Of a stretch of DNA of 6,676 nucleotides, positions 1 through 6,127 are shown piece by piece (positions within the stretch are counted from its first letter, which is position 1; every line of letters starts with the position of its first letter). The stretch is taken from the NCBI GenBank assembly GCA_948496895.1, contig CAOOJO010000150.1:1-6676 (forward strand), written 5' to 3'. The notes beneath the pieces are model-generated. The model was not told the origin of the DNA. It ran no database searches and worked only from the letters and a program-made list of their open reading frames with translations. Both the position numbers and the translations under genes were made by a program. This DNA comes from an uncultured Acetatifactor sp. (GTDB lineage: Bacteria > Bacillota > Clostridia > Lachnospirales > Lachnospiraceae).

Positions 1-29
1 CCAAATGGCGGGAGGCCGCGCATCTGCTT

Positions 30-914
30 TTATCCCGCCAGCCCGAAGTACAGCAGCACCACCGCCCCAAGCGCGATGCGGTACCAGCCGAAGACCTTGA
101 AGTCGTGCTTTTTGATGTATCCCATCAGGAAGCGGAGCACGAAGAGGGACACGATAAAGGACACCACGGTCCCCACCACCAGCAGGGTCAGCTCCATGGA
201 AGTGAAGGCAAAGCCAAACTTCACCACCTTCAAGAGGCTGGCCCCAAACATCACGGGGATGGCCAGGAAGAAGGTGTACTCAGCCGCCACTGTCCTGGAC
301 ACGCCTATCAGCAGCGCTCCCACAATGGTGGCGCCGGAGCGGGACGTGCCGGGGAATACGGCAGCGATCAGCTGGAACACGCCGATGAGGAAGGCGGTCT
401 GGAAGGTAATCTGAGACAGTTTGCGTATCCCGGGCTTTCTCCCCTTATTCCAGGTCTCCACCACAAGGAAGGCCACGCCGAACACAATCAGGGCGATTGC
501 CACGCTGGTAGGGTTATAGAACAGCTCGTCGAACACGTCGTCGAAAAGGATGCCGATCACCGCAGCCGGCACGCAGGACACCAGAATCTTGAACCACAGA
601 ATCCAGATGTCCTTCTTGAAATAGGACATGATGCCGGTCTCCCCTGTCTTCTCCCGCTCCTTCCTGGTCAGGGCGAAGGGCCAGATCTGGCTCCAGAACA
701 GCACCACCACCGCCAGGATGGCCCCCAGCTGGATGACCACGTCGAACATGCCGAAGAACTCCTCGCTTACGCCCACGCCGTTCTCAAGGGGTTTGAAGGG
801 CATCAGGCTCTCCACCAGAATCAGATGCCCTGTGCTGCTGATGGGCAGCCATTCCGTGATGCCCTCCACTATGCCATAGATGATTGCCTTGATGATCTCA
901 ATGAACTGTTCCAT
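30..914 (-). CDS. uppP: Undecaprenyl-diphosphatase UppP (BacA family)
   Basis: Complete integral membrane protein of 294 residues. The family dephosphorylates undecaprenyl pyrophosphate to undecaprenyl phosphate, recycling the lipid carrier for peptidoglycan and other surface polymers; extra copies give bacitracin resistance. Seen: the N-terminal motif GIVEGITEWLPISSTGH (Glu17, Glu21, Ser26-Ser27, His30) and the second signature PGTSRSG at 188-194 with Arg192. Both are the catalytic motifs of the family. Several hydrophobic segments fit its polytopic fold, and the length is usual. The frame stays open upstream to 1136, but the ATG at 914 begins the conserved MEQFIEIIKAIIYG start and has GGAG seven bases upstream, so the longer reading is rejected. 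The start lies inside the last codons of the patatin gene (17-base overlap), which suggests translational coupling. Function is highly certain. Confidence 0.96.
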   Translation of the reverse strand: MEQFIEIIKAIIYGIVEGITEWLPISSTGHLILVESLMPFKPLENGVGVSEEFFGMFDVVIQLGAILAVVVLFWSQIWPFALTRKEREKTGETGIMSYFKKDIWILWFKILVSCVPAAVIGILFDDVFDELFYNPTSVAIALIVFGVAFLVVETWNKGRKPGIRKLSQITFQTAFLIGVFQLIAAVFPGTSRSGATIVGALLIGVSRTVAAEYTFFLAIPVMFGASLLKVVKFGFAFTSMELTLLVVGTVVSFIVSLFVLRFLMGYIKKHDFKVFGWYRIALGAVVLLYFGLAG

Positions 915-1821
915 TTTCACTCTCCATTCTTTCTTTTCTATGGTTCCCGTCTTTTGTGCCGGATGCTCCCTTTTCCAGGAAGGCCAGCAGCTCCTGATAG
1001 GATTCCGCCGCGTCCCGGTAGCCCTGACGGTAGAGGGCACGCAGCTTCTTCCCGTCCTTCTCCACCCGCCCCACGCCGCTGGCGGCCTTTGGCCGGATGA
1101 CGAAGGCCTGGCCGCTCTTTCGCAGCCTTTCCACATAGGCCACCTGTTCCCTGTAGCGCGCGTCCCTGTGGGCCATCAGCTCCGCCACTTTGGGATATCG
1201 CCAGTACCTGGCCCGCAGCAGCCAGAGCATATAGCCTTTGACCCGCCTCCTCACGAAGCTTCTCTCCTTGGTCATGATCACCACATTCTTGGGGTTGCCG
1301 TCCAGGATGGATTTCTGGATGGGGATGGAGTCAATCAGCCCGCCGTCCAGGTAGAGCCCGCTGCCAATCCTCACATTCCGGGATACCAGGGGCAGGGAAG
1401 CGGAGGCCCGAATCTTCACGATGTCCTTTCGCATGTCCCGTATCCGGAAATACACCGGCTTTCCGGTGACGATGTCCGTTGCCACGCTGTAAGCCTTTCC
1501 CTTATATCGGGCAAAGGCCTCGTAGTCATAGGGATTGAGCTGCTCCGGCACCAGCCGGTAATTCATGTCCGCATTGAACAGATCCCCTGTGGTCACCAGG
1601 CTCCACAGGCTGCAGTACCTTTTGTCGTCCAGGTAATCTATGCACACGTCCCTGGCCCGGCCCCGCTGCTTCGAGAGATAGCTGCACATGCTGCAGGCCC
1701 CCGCGGACACGCCGTACACGCTGGAAAATTCTATGCCCTTATCCAGGAAAAAATCAATCACTCCGGCGGTATAAAGTCCCTTCATGCCGCCGCCCTCCAA
1801 TATCAGTCCCGCCTGATACAT
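898..1821 (-). CDS. Patatin-like phospholipase, YjjU type
   Basis: Predicted 307-residue serine lipid acyl hydrolase. Seen: oxyanion-hole glycine loop LEGGGMKG (residues 8-15), nucleophile elbow GVSAG (37-41, Ser39), the ASASLPLVSR stretch (139-148), and the catalytic Asp in LDGG (Asp159). This is the complete Ser-Asp dyad of patatins. The C-terminal third, with AELMAHRDARYREQV (213-227) and a later QGYRDA segment, resembles the extra domain of E. coli YjjU-like patatins. No signal peptide or membrane segment is seen, so it is probably cytoplasmic or membrane-associated. Substrate is unknown; phospholipid or lysophospholipid is an inference. Start: the ATG at 1821 directly precedes the patatin core but has only AAGGA at three bases and AAAGG at eleven. 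A TTG at 1869 with GAGGA ten bases upstream would add 16 residues and remains possible. It sits downstream of the aminotransferase gene, and its 3' end overlaps uppP. Confidence 0.9.
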   Translation of the reverse strand: MYQAGLILEGGGMKGLYTAGVIDFFLDKGIEFSSVYGVSAGACSMCSYLSKQRGRARDVCIDYLDDKRYCSLWSLVTTGDLFNADMNYRLVPEQLNPYDYEAFARYKGKAYSVATDIVTGKPVYFRIRDMRKDIVKIRASASLPLVSRNVRIGSGLYLDGGLIDSIPIQKSILDGNPKNVVIMTKERSFVRRRVKGYMLWLLRARYWRYPKVAELMAHRDARYREQVAYVERLRKSGQAFVIRPKAASGVGRVEKDGKKLRALYRQGYRDAAESYQELLAFLEKGASGTKDGNHRKERMESENGTVH

Positions 1822-1882
1822 GATTCCTTGCGCCTTTCTGACACTGCTGTCACTTTTCTTCCTTGCCAAAATTCGCCTGTCC

Positions 1883-3070
1883 TCAGCGGTAGGTCTCCTC
1901 CACGAACCGCCGCAGGGCCTTTAACGACCGCTCCACCTTTTCAGTAGCGATGCAGTAGGCCATGCGGAAATATCCCGGCGCGCCGAAGGTGTCCCCGGGC
2001 ACCAGCACCAGGTCGTAGGCCAGCGCCTTGCAGCAGAACGCCTTGGCATCCTCCTCCAGGGCCTTGGGGAAAATGTAGAAGGTGCCGCCGGGCTTCACGC
2101 AGGAAAAGCCCAGATTCACCAGCTCTTTATAGAGGATTTCCATGTTGGTCTCATAGACGCTCAAGTCCGCCGTCTTGTCCAGCACCCTGGCCACCGCCAG
2201 CTGGATGATGGACGGCGGACAGTTGTGCCCGGTGCCCCGGGAAATCTGGCTGCACATGTTAATCATGGTCTCCGCGTCCTTACAATTCGGGTTCACCGCC
2301 ACATAACCGATGCGCTCCCCGGGGATGGACAGGGACTTGGAGAAGGAATAGCACATGATGGTATCATCATAAAAGGCGGACACGCAGGGGGCCTCCACGC
2401 CCCCAAATATGATCTCGCGGTATGGTTCGTCAGAAATCAGGTATATGGTGTGCCCGTATTCCGCTGATTTCTGCCGCAGGAGGTCTGCCAGCTTCTGTAG
2501 GGTCGCCGCGGAATAAGCCACACCGGAGGGATTGTTGGGCGTATTGATCAGCACCGCCATCACCTTCTCGGTGAGCATCTCCTCGAATTTGCCGAAATGA
2601 ATCTGGAAGCTCTCCGTGTCCGGGGGCACCACCTTCAGCACCGCTCCCGTCAGGTTCACGTAGGGGCCGTACTCCGGGAAATAGGGGGCGAAGGTGAGAA
2701 TCTCGTCCCCCGGCTCCGTCACCAGGCGGAAGGCGTGGGCCAGCGCTCCTGCCGCGCCGGAGGCCATGAAGATATGCTCCTTCCGGTAGGGCAGGCCGAA
2801 TCTTTTTTCCAGGGATGCCGCGATGGCCTCCCTGACGCTGGTGATGCCCAGGCTGGGGCTGTAGCCGTGGAGCTCATTGGTCTCCTTATTCTCCAGCATA
2901 TGAATCATCTCGTCCGTAAATTCCTGGGGCACAGGCACGGAGGGGTTTCCCAGGCTATAGTCGAACACATTCTCATATCCAATCTCCTGCCCCCTGGCCG
3001 TGGCGAATTCCGACAGCTCCCGGATGACGGATTTTCCTGACAGCATGTCCTTATATTTTTGTACCAGCAT
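1883..3070 (-). CDS. PLP-dependent aminotransferase, class I/II (fold type I)
   Basis: Complete 395-residue enzyme of the aspartate aminotransferase superfamily, which moves an amino group from an amino acid to a 2-oxoacid through pyridoxal phosphate. Seen: SLGNPS at the N-terminal substrate arm (39-44), phosphate-binding SGAAGAL (104-110), NTPNNPSG (176-183, Asn180 contacting the cofactor), DEPY (214-217, Asp214 and Tyr217), the Schiff-base lysine Lys245 in YSFSKSLSIPGER with Arg253, and Arg369 in YFRMAYC as the expected carboxylate-binding arginine. Length matches the family. The amino-acid substrate cannot be read from the sequence, and database names such as aspartate aminotransferase would be only a guess. 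ATG at 3070 has AGGA ten bases upstream. It appears to start the aat-like, patatin, uppP operon: a terminator separates it from glpK, and only 61 bases (or 13 if the TTG is used) separate it from the patatin gene. Confidence 0.93.
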   Translation of the reverse strand: MLVQKYKDMLSGKSVIRELSEFATARGQEIGYENVFDYSLGNPSVPVPQEFTDEMIHMLENKETNELHGYSPSLGITSVREAIAASLEKRFGLPYRKEHIFMASGAAGALAHAFRLVTEPGDEILTFAPYFPEYGPYVNLTGAVLKVVPPDTESFQIHFGKFEEMLTEKVMAVLINTPNNPSGVAYSAATLQKLADLLRQKSAEYGHTIYLISDEPYREIIFGGVEAPCVSAFYDDTIMCYSFSKSLSIPGERIGYVAVNPNCKDAETMINMCSQISRGTGHNCPPSIIQLAVARVLDKTADLSVYETNMEILYKELVNLGFSCVKPGGTFYIFPKALEEDAKAFCCKALAYDLVLVPGDTFGAPGYFRMAYCIATEKVERSLKALRRFVEETYR

Positions 3071-3193
3071 TTTATTCTCTTCCTTTCTTCTATTCCCTGA
3101 TGATATCGTCGTTCTTCTATGTCAATATTCTGCCATCATTTCCTGCGCTCTGGCACAGATGGAAGCAATAGCTGAGCATTCTTCCATTTCAAT

Positions 3194-3221
3194 ATTTTAC
3201 CACATTTCTCTCCCATTACAA
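3194..3221 (-). promoter_or_regulatory. Candidate promoter for the aminotransferase-patatin-uppP operon
   Basis: On the minus strand, TTGTAA (3221-3216) is followed after 16 bases by TAAAAT (3199-3194), preceded by TG one base upstream in an extended -10 arrangement. It lies directly after the glpK terminator, where a new transcription unit should begin, and implies a leader of roughly 115 bases before the ATG at 3070. Prediction by eye only. Confidence 0.45.
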
Positions 3222-3223
3222 GC

Positions 3224-3253
3224 AAAAAAAGCAGCCGCCATGGTCGCAGCTGC
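3224..3253 (-). terminator. Intrinsic terminator after glpK
   Basis: On the minus strand, GCAGCTGC (3253-3246) pairs with GCGGCTGC (3238-3231), an 8-bp stem with one G-T wobble and a 7-base loop, followed at once by seven T (3230-3224). It lies 89 bases past the glpK stop and is a classic rho-independent terminator. An A/T-rich flank on the other side could allow weak use in the opposite direction. Confidence 0.85.
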
Positions 3254-3342
3254 ATTTTTCTGTGTCTTTTTTGTTTTCATTCATCTGTCCCCATATCAGG
3301 TTCGTCAGAGTCTTTTCCCAGCTGGCCGGGCATCCATGTCCC

Positions 3343-4842
3343 TCATTCTGTCTCCTGTGCCCACATGAGGGCGCATTTCACGGCGCGCTTCCAGCCCTTC
3401 AGCAGCTCCTGACGCCGCCCTTCCTCCATGGACGGTTGGAACACCTTTCCAATCTGCCAGTTCGCCCTGATCTCCTCTTTATCCTCCCAGTAGCCCACCG
3501 CCAGGCCTGCCAGATAGGCTGCTCCTAAAGCCGTGGTCTCGATGCACTCCGGCCTGTGGACCTGGGTGTCCACGATGTCCGCCTGGAACTGCATCAGGAA
3601 ATCGTTGGCGCTGGCCCCGCCGTCCACCTTCAGGCCTTTCAGCCGGATGCCGCTGTCCTGCTCCATGGCCCGGAGCACGTCCGCGGTCTGGTAGGCGATG
3701 GATTCCAGGGTGGCTCGGATGAAATGCTCTTTCGTACAGCCCCTGGTCAGCCCTACCACGGTACCTCTGGCGTACTGGTTCCAGTAAGGCGCCCCTAACC
3801 CCGCAAAGGCGGGCACCAGGTAGACTCCTGCGGTATCCTCCACCGCTTCGCAGTACTGTTCGGACTGGGCGGCGCTTTTGATCATCCGCATGCTGTCCCG
3901 CAGCCACTGGACGCCCGCTCCCGCCACGAACACGCTGCCCTCCAGCGCGTACTCAGGCTCCTGGCAGGTTCCGGCGGCGATGGTGGTGAGCAGCCCTGAC
4001 CGGGAAGCGATGGCATCCTTTCCGGTGTTCATCAGCAGGAAGCACCCTGTGCCATAGGTATTCTTCACCTCGCCCCGCTCGAAGCAGCACTGGCCGAACA
4101 GGGCCGCCTGCTGGTCCCCTGCCGCGCCGGCAATGGGAATCTGGCCGCCCAGCACGGAAGCGTCGGTATGGCCGTAGATGCAGCTGGACGGACGCACCTG
4201 GGGCAGGATTCCCGCGGGGATGCCGAACCGCTCCATGATTTCCTCATCCCAGACCAGCCTGTGGATGTCGAACAGCATGGTGCGGGACGCATTGGTATAG
4301 TCTGTCACGTGGACTGCGCCCTTGGTCAGGTTCCAGATGAGCCAGGTGTCCACTGTGCCGAAGAGCAGTTCCCCTTTTTCCGCCTTCTGCCTGGCTCCGG
4401 GCACATGCTCCAGGATCCAGGCGATCTTGGATGCGCTGAAGTAGGCATCGGGCACCAGGCCGGTCTTCTCCCGAATTTTTATGTCGAAGTCGTCCTCCTT
4501 CAATGCCTCTATCATGTCCGAGGTGCGGCGGCACTGCCATACGATGGCATTGTATACAGGCTCTCCGGTATTTTTGTCCCACAGAATTGTAGTCTCCCGC
4601 TGGTTGGTGATGCCGATGGCAGCTATCTGCTCCGCGCTTACACCTGCCATGGCCATGCACTCTGTGGCCACCGACAGCTGGGAAGACCAGATTTCCTTGG
4701 GATTGTGCTCCACCCAGCCGGGCTTGGGGTAGATTTGCGTGAATTCCTTCTGGGACATGGAATGGATGGTGCCTGTCTTGTCGAACAGGATGCATCTGGA
4801 GCTTGTGGTGCCCTGGTCTAAGGCCATGATGTACTTTTTCAT
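3343..4842 (-). CDS. glpK: Glycerol kinase
   Basis: Complete 499-residue FGGY-family sugar kinase (E. coli GlpK is 502). It phosphorylates glycerol with ATP to sn-glycerol 3-phosphate in the cytoplasm, trapping imported glycerol for glycolysis or phospholipid synthesis. Seen: ATP-loop DQGTTSSR (9-16, Asp9), glycerol-contacting Arg82-Glu83 in NQRET, Trp102 in NAIVWQ, Tyr134 in PDAYFS, the catalytic base Asp243 with Gln244 in AGDQQAALFGQ, NTYGTG (261-266), and DGGASANDFLMQ (407-418). These match the E. coli active site. Start: ATG at 4842 has AAAGGAG seven bases upstream; the in-frame upstream Met at 4872 has no better site. The histidine phosphorylated by HPr in enterococcal enzymes appears absent (see findings). 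No glpF or glpD gene is adjacent. No convincing promoter or cre site was seen in the leader. Confidence 0.98.
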   Translation of the reverse strand: MKKYIMALDQGTTSSRCILFDKTGTIHSMSQKEFTQIYPKPGWVEHNPKEIWSSQLSVATECMAMAGVSAEQIAAIGITNQRETTILWDKNTGEPVYNAIVWQCRRTSDMIEALKEDDFDIKIREKTGLVPDAYFSASKIAWILEHVPGARQKAEKGELLFGTVDTWLIWNLTKGAVHVTDYTNASRTMLFDIHRLVWDEEIMERFGIPAGILPQVRPSSCIYGHTDASVLGGQIPIAGAAGDQQAALFGQCCFERGEVKNTYGTGCFLLMNTGKDAIASRSGLLTTIAAGTCQEPEYALEGSVFVAGAGVQWLRDSMRMIKSAAQSEQYCEAVEDTAGVYLVPAFAGLGAPYWNQYARGTVVGLTRGCTKEHFIRATLESIAYQTADVLRAMEQDSGIRLKGLKVDGGASANDFLMQFQADIVDTQVHRPECIETTALGAAYLAGLAVGYWEDKEEIRANWQIGKVFQPSMEEGRRQELLKGWKRAVKCALMWAQETE

Positions 4843-4900
4843 TTGCGTTCTCCTTTCCGAATATAGGCACAATTCGACGCTTGTACTTGCAAAGGGCCAT

Positions 4901-4946
4901 TGTCGTCCTATCGGACAGCGAAGCTGTTTTTTTACGCTATGCTGTC
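4901..4946. other. Competing inverted repeats in the glpK leader
   Basis: In minus-strand reading order: GACAGC (4946-4941), ACAGC (4927-4923), GCTGTCC (4919-4913) and GGAC (4908-4905). GCTGTC can pair with either upstream copy, forming a 5-bp triloop hairpin with the nearer or a 6-bp stem with the farther. GTCC can instead pair with GGAC around a GATA loop. The pairings exclude one another. On the plus strand the triloop hairpin is followed by seven T (4927-4933), a terminator-like form facing away from glpK. Function unknown: leader regulation, antisense termination, or remnant of a dispersed repeat. Confidence 0.4.
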
Positions 4947-5011
4947 AGTCTATGCCTCCGTATGATTCTGCATATGGCGTTAACTGCGATAGTCGTTCTT
5001 CTGCGCTCCGC

Positions 5012-5209
5012 TCACAGCTTCGCGGCATATTTGGCGCGGTCATCCATGGGAAGCTTCAGTGCGTCCATGGCCTGTTCGGCAGTCCATTTCATGCTGTCCA
5101 TCAGGTTCTGAATGGATGTCAGTATGGCGTTTTCTCTGCCAGATTCTCTGCCTTTTTTTCTCTCTTCCTCAATCTCTTCCTTCATCAGCTCTCTCAACGC
5201 GTCACACAT
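5012..5209 (-). CDS. Possible nested small protein (C-terminal 65 residues of the Rpn-like protein)
   Basis: In-frame internal ATG at 5209 would give 65 residues starting MCDALRELMKEEIEE and ending with the same C-terminus as the full protein. TAAGGAGG lies nine bases upstream, better than the site of any other gene in this window. The product would lack the whole putative nuclease core and keep only the charged, helical tail. In E. coli, RpnS proteins are made exactly this way from rpn genes and inhibit the full-length toxin. Calling this an antitoxin is inference by analogy; the start signal itself is seen directly. No clear internal promoter was found, so it would come from the full-length mRNA. 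Confidence 0.5.
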   Translation of the reverse strand: MCDALRELMKEEIEEERKKGRESGRENAILTSIQNLMDSMKWTAEQAMDALKLPMDDRAKYAAKL

Positions 5210-5935
5210 GACAAAATCCCTCCTTACCTCATCGTAGACTTTCCCATTTGCAGAAATACTGACCTGCAGGACTGCCTCCGCATTGTCCCTGTCCCCCGGT
5301 TCCGTCAGCAAGGCCGCTTTTCCTATGAAAGCCCTGACATCTTCCTCTCTGGCGTTTCTGGAAAGAATGCGCAGCCCGCTGTGCGCCTCCGGGCTTAGCT
5401 GCCCTGTCACCACTATCTGCGTGTCGAACAGCACATTCCCTTCTATATAGTATATTCCCGGAAACCGTTGCTCAATCTTCAGCCCCGCCTTTTTCAGAGC
5501 TTTCAGCAGTTCCCTGGGACATCTCTCCCGGAAAATCGATACTGTCAGCTCTTGTGCAGGAATCTGGTCTACCGTATCCCCGAATCCTTTGTACAGACAT
5601 GCATATCCTATCGTCTTGTAGTAGTCGTCTATGGACAGTCCGTCCTCCGGACTTTTATACTCTACTACATTGTATCTTTTGAAAATGCGCCCGATTTCGT
5701 TCTCAATGCGTACATCCGCCAGCTTCTTTATTATCAGCAGATCCATCTGAAGCGGCGCTTTGCTCAGATTGTATTCCCTCTGGAACGCAAGCACGTCCTT
5801 ATTGGAAATCAGTTCAAGCTCTGCCGCACTGCAAAAACCCGGGTGCCATTGAATCGTCGCCTCTTCCAAGGAATGCTCCTCTTCCAAGGAATGCTCCTCT
5901 TCCAAGGAATGCTCCTCTTCCTTTTTTCCTGCCAC
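5012..5935 (-). CDS. Rpn-like PD-(D/E)XK nuclease / putative transposase-family protein
   Basis: Predicted 307-residue protein of a type common in Lachnospiraceae genomes, usually filed as Rpn-family recombination-promoting nuclease or PD-(D/E)XK transposase-like. Seen: an acidic N-terminal repeat (EEHSLE, about residues 6-25), then WHPGF (30-34), QMDLLIIK (63-70) with Asp65, Glu80, and VEYKSPEDGL (91-100) with Glu92 and Lys94. Asp65 plus Glu92-x-Lys94 fits a PD-(D/E)XK active site. A charged helix MKEEIEEERKKGRE follows (251-264), then a helical C-terminus ending DDRAKYAAKL. E. coli Rpn proteins are DNA endonucleases linked to recombination and phage defence; activity here is inferred. Start: GTG at 5935 has AGGAGG nine bases upstream, while the TTG at 5941 would be only three bases from it, so GTG is preferred. 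An internal ribosome binding site precedes Met243. It looks monocistronic, with its own promoter. Confidence 0.8.
   Translation of the reverse strand: MAGKKEEEHSLEEEHSLEEEHSLEEATIQWHPGFCSAAELELISNKDVLAFQREYNLSKAPLQMDLLIIKKLADVRIENEIGRIFKRYNVVEYKSPEDGLSIDDYYKTIGYACLYKGFGDTVDQIPAQELTVSIFRERCPRELLKALKKAGLKIEQRFPGIYYIEGNVLFDTQIVVTGQLSPEAHSGLRILSRNAREEDVRAFIGKAALLTEPGDRDNAEAVLQVSISANGKVYDEVRRDFVMCDALRELMKEEIEEERKKGRESGRENAILTSIQNLMDSMKWTAEQAMDALKLPMDDRAKYAAKL
5207..5226 (-). promoter_or_regulatory. Strong internal ribosome binding site in the Rpn-like gene
   Basis: Minus strand: TAAGGAGGG (5226-5218), then ATTTTGTC and ATG (5209-5207). TAAGGAGG matches the anti-Shine-Dalgarno complement without mismatch and ends nine bases before the ATG. 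The two AGG triplets are the codons for Arg-Arg in the VRRDFVM peptide. Confidence 0.65.
5860..5921 (-). repeat. 18-bp in-frame tandem repeat, about 3.4 copies
   Basis: Plus-strand unit ctcttccaaggaatgctc occurs three times without mismatch (5861-5878, 5879-5896, 5897-5914), followed by a 7-base partial copy (5915-5921). In the gene each unit encodes the six residues EEHSLE. Because 18 is a multiple of three, gain or loss of units keeps the frame. Identical copies point to recent slippage or duplication. Confidence 0.95.
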
Positions 5936-5962
5936 CGGCAAGCACCTCCTGTCTGTACCTCC

Positions 5963-5992
5963 ATTCTATCATTTAGCTCCTGAATATGACAA
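5963..5992 (-). promoter_or_regulatory. Candidate promoter of the Rpn-like gene
   Basis: Minus strand: TTGTCA (5992-5987), 18-base spacer, TAGAAT (5968-5963) with TG one base before it (extended -10). Both hexamers match consensus at five of six positions. Transcription would begin about 20 bases before the AGGAGG, giving a short leader. Confidence 0.55.
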
Positions 5993-6012
5993 GCTTTTTC
6001 AGGGTAAAAGTC

Positions 6013-6062
6013 AAAAAATGATTACACAGAAACAGTTCAGGCGGCTGCCTGAACTGTTCTGT
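6013..6062 (-). terminator. Hairpin terminator after the solute-binding protein gene
   Basis: Perfect 12-bp inverted repeat AACAGTTCAGGC (6031-6042) and GCCTGAACTGTT (6047-6058) with a 4-base loop. Across one bulged base it extends by ACAG/CTGT (6026-6029, 6059-6062). On the minus strand six T follow, but only after a further seven or more bases (6018-6013), so the U-run is not directly adjacent. Its place 66 bases past the stop and before the next promoter supports termination. Confidence 0.65.
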
Positions 6063-6127
6063 ATTGCTTATCGTATTGCCCGCTTTATAGACTACACTTT
6101 TGTCTCGTTTTCATTTGTGGAGCCTTA

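Noticed and set aside
1..29. Weak GCGG/CCGC inverted repeat just past the uppP stop
   Set aside because: Only four pairs, no T-run, and the window ends before a terminator could be judged.
105..1100. Long plus-strand frame opposite uppP and the patatin end
   Set aside because: It mirrors two clearly recognised minus-strand genes; its product is His/Gly/Gln-rich with no recognisable motif, as expected from the antisense of GC-rich coding sequence.
912..1136. N-terminal extension of uppP to 1136
   Set aside because: The added residues are Arg/Trp/Pro-rich and are the out-of-frame reading of the patatin C-terminus; the ATG at 914 has a good ribosome site and the family start.
1822..1869. TTG start at 1869 for the patatin gene
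   Set aside because: Adds 16 residues outside the conserved core with a non-ATG codon; kept as an alternative because its GAGGA spacing is acceptable.
880..1947. Long plus-strand frame opposite the patatin gene
   Set aside because: Antisense shadow of a gene with complete patatin motifs; no ribosome site or domain supports it.
3100..3125. TTGACA box upstream of the aminotransferase
   Set aside because: The nearest -10-like hexamer (TATCAT) is only 14 bases away and nothing suitable lies at 16-18 bases.
4860..4892. TTGCAA and TATATT as a glpK promoter
   Set aside because: The spacer is 21 bases and transcription would begin within or next to the ribosome binding site.
4739..5398. Plus-strand frame spanning the glpK start and the Rpn-like 3' end
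   Set aside because: It is antisense to two supported genes and crosses their intergenic region, with no recognisable domain.
5861..5914. Tandem repeats as a CRISPR array
   Set aside because: Units are directly adjacent with no spacers and lie in frame within a coding region.
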